From Zarea fungicola (taxonomy: Eukaryota > Ascomycota > Sordariomycetes > Hypocreales > Cordycipitaceae): a DNA stretch of 63,260 nucleotides. This document shows positions 46,025 through 57,294 of the stretch, one piece after another (positions within the stretch are counted from its first letter, which is position 1; every line of letters starts with the position of its first letter). The position numbers were made by a program, and so were the translations under genes. The notes beneath the pieces are model-generated. The model did not search any database. It was not told the DNA's origin and saw nothing but the letters and a program-made list of their open reading frames with translations. The DNA lies in assembly GCA_900169235.1 (NCBI GenBank), contig FWCC01000315.1, forward strand, positions 1-63,260, written 5' to 3'.

Positions 46025-47538
46025 AACCGTGATATTCGGATATTGTGAGCGGCAGGGAAGCCAGCTAACCGCAAGACTATCGAGCAGGCGGAATCAAAAC
46101 GTCGGCCGGTCGGTTGGTCACCTGGGCGGTTCGGTAGGTTGGTCGGTCAACCGGTCGAGCTATCAGGTAATAGCTATTGCGATGCCGTTTCTTGAGCGTT
46201 ACAGGTTATTGAGCGAGCCTAGAAAACATCAATGTCTCCGCCAGGCAGCCGTCAAGTTCAATGTTGCAGGAGTAAGGCTGGCAGGCGGTGAGTGAGCTTG
46301 GCAGCACGACAGGTATAGTATATTAAGGAGGGATGCAGCTCTCCTCAGACCAATTAGAAAGCAGACGGTGCTAATCCTGCCAGCCTTCCTCCCCACCGCC
46401 GCTCCTGGCGGCGACATTTCTCCTTTCAGTGATTGTCTAGAAGAAAGGCGCTGTTTGCAACTAGGTGCTGAGGGGGGAAGACAAGCATGACCTTTCTCAG
46501 ATTATCTCGCTTGTGCTGAAAAGTGAGAAAATTTGGTGCAATTACTGTCGGGGCTGCTTAGAAGTCCGGTGAAGACATGCATTGAAGTCTCTACCCACCA
46601 AGCGCTTAACTTTAATAGTGAGAGAGGTCAGCGAGACAGTCTCCTCGTCCCCGTTGTTGGAGTCGTTTAAACGGCCGAAACACTTAGCGCTGTATTTCAA
46701 GCCGCTGTATTTCCAGCCGCTTTTTAGCCCACGCGGCTGCGTCCACACTAGGTTGGTGGCGCTAGGCATATCGGTGAAGGACTGGTCATTGACTCACGTC
46801 TGTTGTCTGTCTAGCTATGGTTGTTTGTAACATGCTACCGTCCGTCCGTACAGCTAGGTAAGTCCAGGCTAGTTGGCGACACACTTTTCAAGGTTTGTGT
46901 CAAGAGCTGTGGTAAACATCCTCTCCGGGTGATGCTTCCTGTTTTGGTTGAACGGAGCGCTTAGTGGGCACAGTCACCTCATGCGGTGGGTGGTTTTACC
47001 TACAGCTTGCGTGTAAATGGCATTCGATCGTTGCGTTAAATGTCCCATTTTTTGTGAGTGGAAACTCACAAGAACTTTGCGTTGGATAAACTAATCTGGG
47101 CTCGACACGAAATCCTCGCCTTGCTGAGAATCTACCATTCACAATTTATCGACAGCACCATAAACTTCAACAGGCGCCAAATGTCACAGGCTGGTGCCAT
47201 GACAGTAGGTTAAGCCTGCCTCTAGTAGCGTAGCTACCCTGTACTAGCTATATAGGCTTAACCAGTCAATAATACTGCTGGTATTGTTGATATGAATCCT
47301 TTTTATGGTTTTGGCCTGGTGGTTAATAACGGTAGAAGTAGCCTGGTAAAACTGCTTGAGCCTCTGTGGGGTCAATCCGTTACAACTATGGTGGCCTCAA
47401 GGATAAGACTAATAGAGGAGGAGAATTATATTATAAATGCAATAAAGCGAGATGGCCAACTAAAGGACGGCTAGGCTAAAGTAATATAACTAAAAGAGAC
47501 CTAAATAGAAACGAGAGGCACTATTATATAACTACTTA

Positions 47539-47557
47539 GTGTCACAGGCCCAGGCCT
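47539..47557 (+). repeat. 19-bp motif copy 1, possible retroelement end
   Basis: GTGTCACAGGCCCAGGCCT, identical to 63239-63257. The TGTCAC start resembles an LTR 5' terminus. It lies 16 bp before an unresolved NN. Confidence 0.6.
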
Positions 47558-47572
47558 AGGTGGAAAGTACGC

Positions 47573-47574
47573 NN
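47573..47574. other. Assembly gap (2 N)
   Basis: The only ambiguous bases in the window, directly beside the repeated 19-bp motif. This suggests a collapsed or unspanned repeat. Confidence 0.95.
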
Positions 47575-47948
47575 ACCTCATAGCTAGTTAGATCCTTCTT
47601 CTCCTTAAGCAAAAAAAACCTTCGAGGTGTAATATTATTGCCTTCTTGAGCAGCGTTGATGTTCTAGACGCAGGACTTACCAGCTGTTCAAGAATACTAG
47701 ACAGTGAAAGCTTGCCCGCAATCCGCTTGAAACCAAATCTTACAGTCAATAGCGAGACACAATTTGAAACGCACAACCGGTGCTGTGGTACCTGTAGCAT
47801 AGCTGACGATGACGAATAAGATAAGGAGTACATGAATGCCTTCTGAATTGCACTGCCTCTCGTTCGGTGTTCTACTTTGTTTGTAAATGGAAGCTAAATC
47901 TAGACCTCTTTGAGCTACAGACAATTCCTCCGTACCCGATAAATTTCG

Positions 47949-48977
47949 TCAAATTTTATACACAAGCTTCATTCCACTGACTTTGTTCTCCTTAAGAGCT
48001 TTGAGTCCGTCAAGTACTCCTTCTAGTCCATTCTCTACACGGGTCCTGTGCGCTCTAATCCTGCCCAAAGACAGTAACTCCTCAGTCAGTTCCCAGAATT
48101 TATCGGCGTATTCCTCGTCCACTCTACTGGCTGGAAACTCGTTTGTCCCAAAAGCAAAATCTTGTCCGAGCGCAGAATACGCTAGCGACCAAGAAGTGGT
48201 CACGTCGTCCCGTGGCAGCTTGAGCGGTGACAGTGCAGCGTACTTCCCACCAGTGGATGAGAGAGCATCGGCGCAGATTTGGGCTGCAGATTCAAGTCCA
48301 ATCGTATTCCACGCTATGCTGAGATTGTTATCAGTGTAGTTGCGAATCTTCTTGCCACACTCTGGGTCATTATAGTCGAACACATGGTCCGCGCCAAAAG
48401 ATTTCACGAGTTCAAAATTCTGTTTCGAGCAAGCCACCAGAACTTTGTAACCGGATAGTTTAGCGTACTGGATGCCCAAAATACCAGTAGCTGTGCTTCC
48501 TCCGTAGATGAAAACTGGTGGGCTATTCTTCACTGGTTCAGTCGGCCAAGCCAGACCCAAGTGCTGGTACAAGCCCTGTGCCACAGTCGTAACACCCACC
48601 CCCAGCGTGCAAGCATCTTCAAAGGTGATGCTATCTGGTATCTTGATTTGTAGGTGGGCGCGCACAATGATGTACTCTGCAAATGCACCATCTTCGTGCT
48701 GCTTTATATTGCAGCCATGAGCAAAACCAGCGATGCGATCGCCTTTTTTAAACGGTTTGACAACTCCGCCGCCAACCTCTTCAACGATACCAGCGTAGTC
48801 ACATCCAACTAATGGACCGCCATCCTGAACGAGAAAGTCGATGTGCATCCAGTCTGCAGGATTTAGGGCAACCGCGACGGTTTTGACAAGAACATAGCCG
48901 TCGCGTAGCTTTGGGATCGGCCGGTCCGTAACTAGCTTGGCAACGCCAGGTGCCTCGATAACAATGGCTTTCTGCAT
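47949..48977 (-). CDS. Zinc-less MDR-family dehydrogenase, ToxD / trans-enoyl-reductase-like
   Basis: Single exon, 342 residues from ATG 48977 (MQKAIVIEAPG). The longer open frame begins at a TTG. GroES-like domain at 1-130 includes LNPADWMHIDF and GCDYAGIVEEVG, which lack the zinc-ligand cysteines of alcohol dehydrogenases. The nucleotide-binding motif is VFIYGGSTATGILGIQYAKLSGY near 173, followed by GADHVFDYNDPECGKKIR. This pattern fits ToxD/LovC-like NADPH enoyl reductases, which act in trans on polyketide synthases or on small enones. No polyketide synthase is in the window. The gene is intact, unlike its neighbours on both sides. Confidence 0.9.
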   Translation of the reverse strand: MQKAIVIEAPGVAKLVTDRPIPKLRDGYVLVKTVAVALNPADWMHIDFLVQDGGPLVGCDYAGIVEEVGGGVVKPFKKGDRIAGFAHGCNIKQHEDGAFAEYIIVRAHLQIKIPDSITFEDACTLGVGVTTVAQGLYQHLGLAWPTEPVKNSPPVFIYGGSTATGILGIQYAKLSGYKVLVACSKQNFELVKSFGADHVFDYNDPECGKKIRNYTDNNLSIAWNTIGLESAAQICADALSSTGGKYAALSPLKLPRDDVTTSWSLAYSALGQDFAFGTNEFPASRVDEEYADKFWELTEELLSLGRIRAHRTRVENGLEGVLDGLKALKENKVSGMKLVYKI

Positions 48978-50141
48978 GTCTCTTATTGGTATGTGGTAAA
49001 TGACGGAGATGGAAAGAGTGCAAATCAATAAAAGTTGTCTGCTACTTGAACAAGAGTGTAACGATATGACACCGGATTAATCAAGCTTTAAATACGGAAA
49101 CCACGACATGACATGCCTTATATCGCCATTTGGCAGGTCATGCACGTTATAAGCTTCGTAAGCAGCTCCGTACGTAGTCTACGCTGAGAATTCAGATAAG
49201 CGCCGCAATCAGCCATGTGGAGGAGAACACTCTCCCAATTCGGAAAGTTCCATGTTCTTCATTGGGAATAGTTCCGTCTTCCTGATCCATTACCGACGCT
49301 TCTTCACTTCTTTTGTTGCTTTCATTAGAAATCAATTCTGGCTCGCTTTTATTACGCAGATCCTACTGCGAAGGCCCTCGTTGAGTGACCATGGGCTTGA
49401 CATGCCCACCTGCTCGGTATGTATATCCGTACCACATATATTCGCCCCAGGCAGGAATACGGTCATCACGGATGACAATATCTGCCTAAATCCCGAACGT
49501 ACGTAATGTAATTGTACCATATCTTGTGTAAAATGTATCTCTCCTGTGACTTCTTGACGTTCTAGGGAGTATAGCCCCTGGTTATCAATGAAAACACTAC
49601 GTATGTACAACGCACTAAATGACAACAGCACAGGATCTGCAGCCGGCTCCGCATTCGAGTCCTATCATAGCGTAGGGCTTCAGTGATACGGCATGCCCAG
49701 GTATCCCGTATGCCGGGACAAATCCTTCTGAAAAAAAATCAACGATTTCAATGTACTACGCAATCACTAGAGAAGGTTCCTACTGCCAAGGTGGTCAATT
49801 ATTCGTCACTGTTTGGGGACCTCAAGTTACATCGCCGCGATTCTACCAATAACTTTATGCACAAGGCTTGCAGTTAAAGAATCGAATCCGGTACACAATG
49901 CCATATTGCAGCTACCCCTTCTAAATGGCTCTATTAAAGCGACATATGGAAATGTGATGCAGCACGTATTGAAGCCTGCTGATTGCATAACACCTACCAA
50001 GCAGTATTGAAAGGTAGTAGAGGTACTAAATCAGACGTGGCGCCGACGTACCTGGTTAAGTCAATTGCAAATTGAGACTGATTTCAAGGCATTGGGCAGA
50101 TTTATTCATCTTTGTGTAAAAGGAGACAAATTGATATCTAA
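48978..50141. other. Intergenic, 1.16 kb, no gene seen
   Basis: Upstream of the dehydrogenase and downstream of the aldo-keto reductase relic. Short ORFs without motifs. Confidence 0.5.
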
Positions 50142-51170
50142 TTATTCTCTAGTAATTACCTGTCTGACTGCCTCCAGGTTGTCGACTGGTGCATCATGCT
50201 TTATAAGCTGCCACAGCTCCTCAATCGGAGCCACAACCCACGGTTCAAGAGGTCCGGCTCCCAATTCTGCAAGGGCGTCTTCCAATTGTTCGGCTGTGTT
50301 CGAGCCCAGAATCTTCTCATCCCCGGTTCCCTTTCAGCTCGGAGTGGTACCTAACCCATCTATACGCTAAGCCGACTCGGCTAATACCCGACTCCCCGGA
50401 CAGCTTTCCAAATTCTTCCAACATCTTTAGATAGCAGGGTTTGTAGTACAGGTTACGGAAAATCTTGCGCATGACCGACTCTGGATTCCAGTTACCTAAT
50501 CCTTGCTCGATGTGCTGGGGCGTCTTGTTAAGACCACCGGCCATGGGCGAGTATGCCTGGATAGAAATTCCCAGTTTGCGAAGAATTGGGAAGAGGCGCT
50601 TCTCATTGAGACGCACATCAATCGAGTAGCTCGATTGATATACGGTTGGGAGCACGAAGCCCTTGGCCTTAGCATACTCGTAGAATTCGACGACCTCGTC
50701 TGGCAGGAAGTTAGAAATGCTAAACTTTTCAAACATGCCTTGCTTGTAGAGGGCCTGCACGGACTCCATTTGAACCGCGACTGGTGTGAGCGGGTCAGGC
50801 GCATGGAGGAAGTAGATTCGAACCTGAGTATATTTAATTAGCAACTTTATGGGAACAGGCCCAGACAGGTGGGAGAAAGTGATGGCGGCTTTGCCTTCTT
50901 TGTCTGCAGAGCATCAGGGCTTTCTTGAGCAAATTCGAGAATTTTTGCACCGGATGCAGGGATTACACCAGTAGCTGCCTTGGTATACACATCAAACTCT
51001 TCTGCCACATGCAGCCCGCCCAAGACTTGTTCCGATGCACCACGGCCCTGTAAAATGTATTAGAGATATATTCGTCTTTGAGGATGTAAAGCACACATAG
51101 GACCTAGCAGTATCGATTTTGTCAATTTGTGTTTTCGCATCACATTCAAGATTCACTCCGCCACATCCTT
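50142..51170 (-). pseudogene. Aldo-keto reductase pseudogene (aflatoxin aldehyde reductase-like)
   Basis: Readable blocks in order on the minus strand: a faint 5' piece QIDKIDTARSYV near 51110-51165. Exon 51047-50895 (GRGASEQVLGGL...TKAATGVIPASG...FAQESPDALQTKK). Exon from 50823 (VRIYFLHAPDPLTPV...FSISNFLPDEVVEFYEYAKAKG...PTVYQSSYS...LGISIQAYSPMAGGL). The frame breaks at a CCCC run (50321-50324, GGGG on the coding strand): one extra base must be skipped to continue DEKILGSNTAEQLEDALAELGAGPLE...VDNLEAVRQ to a TAA at 50142-50144. The 50894-50824 intron would need a GC donor. The N-terminal NADPH-barrel strands and start codon are not recovered. The frameshift could be an assembly error in a homopolymer, but the missing start argues for decay. 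Confidence 0.75.
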
Positions 51171-52792
51171 ATGGTCAGGAGTCCAGGTGTGGGTTCCGAT
51201 TGTAAGTGAGACAGTACATTCAGCCATTGGCAAAAAGTTGCGCGACGTGATCTTTGAAAGGGTAGCAAATTGTTTGATTTTCTTTTGTTTGTTCTAGGTA
51301 GCACTGATCTACACTCAGTGCACAAAAGATGAAATGTTTGAAACACTTAACCAAGGTACAAGGCCACACATTACCAGTACAGTATTTACAGCAGTTGAGA
51401 TAGTGTCACGGAGTATCATTAGCTCAAACTAACCCGCCGTCACATTCTCGCACTGGGCATATGCATACCGCGTGATCTCCTCTCATTCTGGAAGGCGCCA
51501 CTTTCTCATTCAGGAACCCTGCCCGCAGAAGAATTCAAGCCCAGTTTATATGCAAATTTATTCGTAAGCCACAATACAAGTGTTTGCTGCCCTTTTGGTT
51601 TGTTTGCATCGTTGATATGTAGCAGTTGGAGTCAGGTGCAAAACAACCCAGACCCACCGGCACCAGTTCAAACCGTATTAAACTAGCCGACTTAGTTAAT
51701 GAAAATTTTATTGCCACTGAAATAAAGGCCCACGATTCGTAAGCCCTTGTTCCCAATCAGGAAGGTACCACTTTCCTAATTAGAAACGGGACAAGACGGC
51801 TGCCTTACTACGACGCCGTCTCCATCTTTGACCGGCAAATTCTGAGCGCGCAGGAAGCCATTTGTAAGACTTGGTTAGAGTTTATGTCGTAGCGAGTTTA
51901 TTTTTTTGAATAACAGGGTGTAAGAGTTGTAGGACCTGTTTCATTTCCTTGTCTTTCTTTGTGTACACGTGGCCGTCTGTTATAGTTAGAGCACAAATGG
52001 CAGTGCTGGTTCCCCCAGTTGGTGCTGTGGCAGGGATGTTAAGCTACAAGATAGTTCATATGTTGTCTACCGTTGGATATCAAGTCAAATTAGACGGCTT
52101 ATTCAATTTACAAGATTTCTGTGTAGAAGATCAAGGATGAGAATGTATGGCGAATACATTTATTATTGTGAATCCGGCCCAATTAGCTATGCTCATACCC
52201 AGGGCATCTATCAGAAGAGAAGTTAAGTACTTGACACTGTTTTAATTGAGTCTTTCATCTAACTGCAACTACACTAGAATTTAGGCTCTGGTCCGAATCC
52301 ATTGCAGCCTAGTAAGTTACTCTGCTATTTTGGGCCCCAGATTTGGCGTTCGATATCATTTAAGTCGTAAAGTTCATTACCAGTAGCCTCAACTTGCCAC
52401 CTGTAGTCCTGTACACTGGCTTCATCTACAAAGTAAATGCACTATGGAGCTGACACCTGTGCCGGCTCCCAGGATAAACCCGCCGCCTTTGAAATGATTT
52501 CTGTACTGATTCTGACTATATTTTCTTGATCTAAATCTTGCTAATTAACCTATCAATGTGCAAATGTTGGATAGCGAAATTGGCTGCGCCGGGCTTTGGA
52601 ATGTACCTGCCTGAACCCCTTATCCAAGTCTGGAAAGCTCCCCCGAAAGGGGGCCCGATTCAGTCTGTGAAACGCCGGGTCGACTGTGAGAATGCAATCA
52701 AGTACAGAGTAGGAAAGGGAAAACCTACGATTCCGTGTACGCTGTCTGCTTTGCTGAGCTTCAGATCTCATTGTTCTGTTGGTCTCCACGCG
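51171..52792. other. Gene-poor region, 1.6 kb
   Basis: No supported gene. Two short related segments, AGGAACCCTGCC (51512) and AGGAAGGTACCACTTTCCTAAT (51761), may be parts of an old repeat; otherwise nothing seen. Confidence 0.45.
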
Positions 52793-53707
52793 TCATCCAG
52801 ACCGTGGACGTGCTCCCACAGCGCTCTTATCATGACAGGCCCGTTCATGGCGCTTCATATTGCTGGGTACACTAAAAGTTTTGCCACATCTTGGATACGC
52901 ACACTTGTATGGTTTCTCACCCGTGTGTGAGTAGCTGTGAATCTGGAGACTGCTTGGCCGACTAAATGCCTTGTTACAAGTCGGACATGAATACTTATGC
53001 CAACTCCGCGGTCTGAAATAGCTTTGAGACTGTCGCAAGTAATGATGATGCCATAATTGCTGGGCGCCTGGCGTAGGAAACGCAATGCGTAAAGCTTGGT
53101 CTTCTTGGTCTTGTTCTTGTCCGCCGCATCGTGGCAACGGCTGTCCAGACTCGATCATGGAACCCCACACCGATGGACTCCAGTAGCTTTGTTCTACCTG
53201 TACCTGAATGTCTTGAGTAGGGATAGAAAAATACTGCTGCTTCGATGGTGGCAATTGCGCTAACAAACATGGTGCTTGAGGTCGGTACATTTTTGATTCG
53301 AGAGCTGATGTTACTTCGCAGCGGTGATTGGATGATTTTGAACCAAAAGAAAAATGTACCTTTCCTTGGCTTGAATTGAAGTTATATCTGTTCAAGGCCT
53401 TATCTATATTCAGTGGAGGAGGAGGTGCAAGACTACCTCGATGTTGAATAGCTGCAGATTGTCTTGAGCAAAGGCGACTGCCAACGTTTGCGGACTCCTC
53501 GTTTTTCCGCGCATAAAGAAACTGAACGGCGACCTGATCGCAATTGGTGCCCCTCCTTTGTATTATGCTTGCGGATGTATAGGCCAACTCTTCAGATTGC
53601 AGAGGTCCCCTGCAAGATATAGGGGACGGGGCTATCGCGGGCAAGACACCATCCACAATATTGAATAGGTTGCAAATAGAAGGAAGCGAACAGCAATAAT
53701 CTTCCAT
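52793..53707 (-). CDS. C2H2 zinc-finger transcription factor
   Basis: Single exon, 304 residues from the ATG at 53707 ([19 protein letters not shown]). The open frame extends to 53818 but starts at TTG. Two C-terminal C2H2 fingers lie at 239-261 ([23 protein letters not shown]) and 267-292 ([25 protein letters not shown]), joined by the canonical TGEKP linker. The rest is low-complexity with no known domain; a Pro run (APPPPL) lies mid-protein. Two tandem fingers at the C terminus are common in fungal regulators of development and secondary metabolism. Targets are unknown; neighbours are metabolic-type genes in decay. Confidence 0.88.
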   Translation of the reverse strand: MEDYCCSLPSICNLFNIVDGVLPAIAPSPISCRGPLQSEELAYTSASIIQRRGTNCDQVAVQFLYARKNEESANVGSRLCSRQSAAIQHRGSLAPPPPLNIDKALNRYNFNSSQGKVHFSFGSKSSNHRCEVTSALESKMYRPQAPCLLAQLPPSKQQYFSIPTQDIQVQVEQSYWSPSVWGSMIESGQPLPRCGGQEQDQEDQALRIAFPTPGAQQLWHHHYLRQSQSYFRPRSWHKYSCPTCNKAFSRPSSLQIHSYSHTGEKPYKCAYPRCGKTFSVPSNMKRHERACHDKSAVGARPRSG

Positions 53708-55026
53708 TGAGCGCGAATAAGGAGATAGGGCAGGCTGTCGGCAGGGATGTGTATGGCATGTCAAGCAGAGCCGAGGTGGGTTGCCGTTGTGGGCTGTCTC
53801 TGTATAGATGTATCTCAATTAACGGCTTGTTCGTGGCGACCAATGTACTGGCATGCCAGCTGGTAGTATTTTATACAAGGCTGAACTGCAGTGAGAGAAA
53901 GTTGGTTAGATGACGAGCAAACCGTATCAAGATGGTCATTGCGATAATAATGGGACTGGTGGGTGTCTTTGTGGCAGCCTTGGGCAGAGTTGATGGTACC
54001 GGCAAGATTCATCAGATCAGTATGATTAACTCGGTGAACGATTTGTAAGAGAATGAACCCAAAAAAAAGGGGGGCGGTTCAGGTATATTGCCCGTATTAT
54101 CTGAGTAGAATTAAGATCGAGGGAGGATCTCAGACCGTCTTGCGACGACGAATAACCGGGGAATGCCGAGACATGTTTTCTGCGTTACCCATAAAGCATT
54201 TATATAGGAGAACGCCATTGTACCCAGTGTCGTGTCATGCGTTGAAGACTTCTGTGGTTTACAAAATGCTGTAAGGGCTGGTGCCGGAATTAGTGGCGTT
54301 AGTGAGACAATCGCCATCATCCATTTGAGTAAGGGTTTCTTCTGATGCTGGTAGCAAAGGTAACATGCAGCAAAGTCTTTATAGCGCCCGCCTGCTGTCG
54401 CCGTAGGCAATTGCCGTTATGTTCCTGCCCACTAACTAACCAAGGCAGATTGCGTTGTGGATAAGCCCCGACTAGCTGCGAAAGAATTTTGCTGAGCAAC
54501 GCACAGTAGCAAATGATCTCCTTGCTCCGTTGCAGTAACACACGTGTCAAGAAGTCAAAAGTCAAAAAGCAATCACTACATATCGTCAAGGTTAGGGTTA
54601 AAGCATGTCGTTAAATGATCGGCCTATCTAAACAGCTCCCTGCACGTAGGCTAGTCTTCGCTCACCCAGTGATGAGCGGTTGCTCCCCATGAATCTTGCG
54701 GTCAATGAACTAACTGTGTTAATCCGCAATGAGACATGTGTCTAATCTGTGCGCGCGGGCTCCGACGGGCTGTTCTAATCACGGAGACAGCGAGCATGCA
54801 CTAACTACGCAACTAGCTAACTAGTTAACTAACTGCTGAATGTGGTGCCTTTCGCGAGCTGAGTCAGAAGATGCATTTATTCACCACCGCGCCATCTTTT
54901 ACGCCCGAAATGGAGATTTGCGTAATCTGACAAGCCAGTCTCCTCTGTCATAAACATGCGCCACAAACCCTTCACCGTGTATTTTTCAGCAATTCAATAA
55001 TAACCTTGCATTATTACGTTTTACAG
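53708..55026. other. Divergent intergenic region, 1.3 kb
   Basis: Between the C2H2 factor and the DUF3468 protein. It contains a TAACTAG/CTAACTA-rich patch at 54796-54835 and no coding support. Confidence 0.5.
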
Positions 55027-56086
55027 ATGCCGGCGGCATCGCTCCACAACCGGCAGCTGATAAATGAGCAGCGTGCGACGCGTACCCAGTTTGTCCTTCT
55101 CTCAGACCAGGGAGAGCACCAAGAGAAATATATGCAGATCGCTCGCTCCCATGCTGCAAGTCACATACATGCGCGCAAGAAAGCAGATCGCCTAGCTCAA
55201 CTAGAGATTCACCAATACCAGCCGAGCCGGTCAAACATTGAGGATGATACAACAACCGAAGTAGTCCCTCAAAGCCTGCGCACAACCCTTATTCAGCACC
55301 AAAACATGGGTCAGTTTCTGTCCCAGCCTTCACAATTGGCCTTGGAAAAGGATCCAGATCCACAGGGAGCCCTTACCTATAGCCGAAGAAATCCTATCCA
55401 AAGCTATGCGAGAAATATCTCGAGTATGGAGGGCTCTCTTATTGATCACTGTAAGCTTTTGTATCCGATGTCGCGCCTTCAATGAACGCCACGTTTTAAT
55501 TTGGCTCTATACTATGACGAGATATGCTGATTGATTCAGATACCACCTATGTTATAGACAATGGATATGCAGTCGGCGCCCGTAGCCAAGACCTGCTCCT
55601 AATCCAGGGTGTTAAAGCCTATTGGCTACCCTGGATGCTCACTGATTCGGGCCTCATCGCTGCCGCATTGATGTCAGCCAGTCGCAGCTTGGCAACACTG
55701 TATCCAAATGACAGAAAGTTTCGCTTTTTAGCTCTGAAATATAAGAATGAATGCATCACCACAGCAAGATATGCATTACAGGACAAGGACCGTTGCATTG
55801 ACGACTACACAATTGCATTAGCTCTAATGTTGGCAACAGAGGAAGTAAGCACTTTTATATGCAGCTGGCTGGCCATGGCAAGCAATAGCTGACTTTTACA
55901 ACCTGATAGATTATCTGCGCTAATCAACTAGCATACCGCTCTCATGGGAACGGAATAATAAAGATGGTCTCCATGAGAGGTGGTACGAAAGGTCTAGGGC
56001 CACATGGCTTTATGGAGAAATTGCTTTTGAAGTGCGTGTACAACCCAATATACAGATTTGCTAGTGGGCCGGAAACTCTTTACTAG
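55027..56086 (+). CDS. Fungal-specific transcription-factor-like protein (DUF3468 type), short
   Basis: Three exons, 55027-55450, 55540-55844 and 55910-56086, 301 residues. Introns of 89 and 65 bp (GTAAGC donors) join LIDH-Y-TTYVIDNG and LATEE-IICANQLAYRSHG. The N terminus has the basic IARSHAASHIHARKKADRL stretch typical of proteins with the fungal TF domain 2. The middle LPWMLTDSGLIAAALMSASRSL and the MRGGTKGLGPHGFMEKLLLK block are the helical domain. No Zn2Cys6 cluster is present. Family members usually continue about 150 residues beyond this RGG motif, so this gene may be truncated at its 3' end by a new stop. A regulatory role is inferred only from the family. Confidence 0.7.
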
Positions 56087-57294
56087 AAGCAGAACAATCA
56101 CATGCTTAATGACACTGATCGGCAATGTGCAGGTGGTCTCCCCTCTTACTGTGCTATTTCAGGCACCGCAAAATCTCTCATTATGAAGACTTGCGCTGGA
56201 TTAATAGACCAGATATGAAAGTTTTTTTGAGAGGATCGAAAGCTCGAACTGATTTGAAAAGAGGTGTGCTAAGGCAGATGCATGCCGGCATTAGTTTTCC
56301 AAACACAAGAATGTACCTGAAATAGTTCTTTTTAACAAGATCCTAAACAATGAAACGAAGTTCACCACCGGGCACATAATTTTTACCACTGTTAAACTTA
56401 GAGACTGTTACTTCTGCCAAAGTCTTGGGCGCGGAAGTCAGCAAAGCTTCGTACGGCGGCAGAAGTAGACCTCGCGCGAGTCTGCCCCAACACCTAAACT
56501 CAACAAGCATTGATCGAAGGCTACGAGTAATCTCAAAGTCTGTTATGATTATGACCTGATGGTATCCTTATACTTCCAGCAGCGATGACTGAGCGAGAGC
56601 AGTGGACGGCTAGCAATTCGTCGTTAAATTAATGGTCGCCTCTAGGCTTTCTCAACCCTGCGCCACATTCGTAGCTTTGGAGACTGGCAAAGATGATGAT
56701 AAGACTACTAGAACCAGAAAACTCTGCTGACGTGGTATATTTTGACAGGGTGCTAATACAACTGTAACATGTAGATGGACTGATTCGTACTGGAGGGTGG
56801 CGACTGGCTCTGCCTTAACGAACAAGGCCCTTGCAAGGGGAGCTAGATCTAAGCAGCTCGAACCTGACTTTGCTACTGTAGGATGTCTTAAATATACCAG
56901 TAGTAGGGTTTTATTAATGACGAATGCAGAGTTTCATTCAGTTCTTTAGAATAGGGCGCTTTAGCTAAAAGGGAGTACTTGGATACTTATTCTCTTTAAT
57001 CTAATAAAAAGGCTATAGGCCATGGAAGTATTGCTATACTAAAAAAAGGGAGATAAAAGTATTTGTCGCCGCCTCCGCTGCCAAAGTATGGCTTAGACTA
57101 AAAATAATCAGAGTAGATGCTAATAACCGTGTGGAGCCCCCAATTTCTGCTCCCTCACATTTATTAGTTGACTTTCCCGTTTCCTGCCGAAGGTGATTAG
57201 CAAATGCTAGTCTGGTGGTCCAATTAAATCCTGAATGTACCCGTGATTACCGATAGCCGTATTGTCAAGGCGGACCCAGAGACTCGGGCAGATC
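56087..57294. other. Gene-poor AT-rich region, 1.2 kb
   Basis: Possibly includes the decayed 3' end of the preceding gene (56090-56330). The stretch 56880-57060 is very AT-rich and repeat-like. No supported gene. Confidence 0.45.

Larger units (their letters stand above)
46025..47948. other. Gene-poor region with repeat relics, 1.9 kb
   Basis: Holds GGTCGGT/GGTTGGT-rich low-complexity sequence at 46098-46160. A decayed frame at 47292-47474 possibly derives from a retroelement (a KCNKAR-like knuckle remnant in one frame). The 19-bp repeat motif and a 2-N gap are listed separately. No intact gene seen. Confidence 0.45.
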
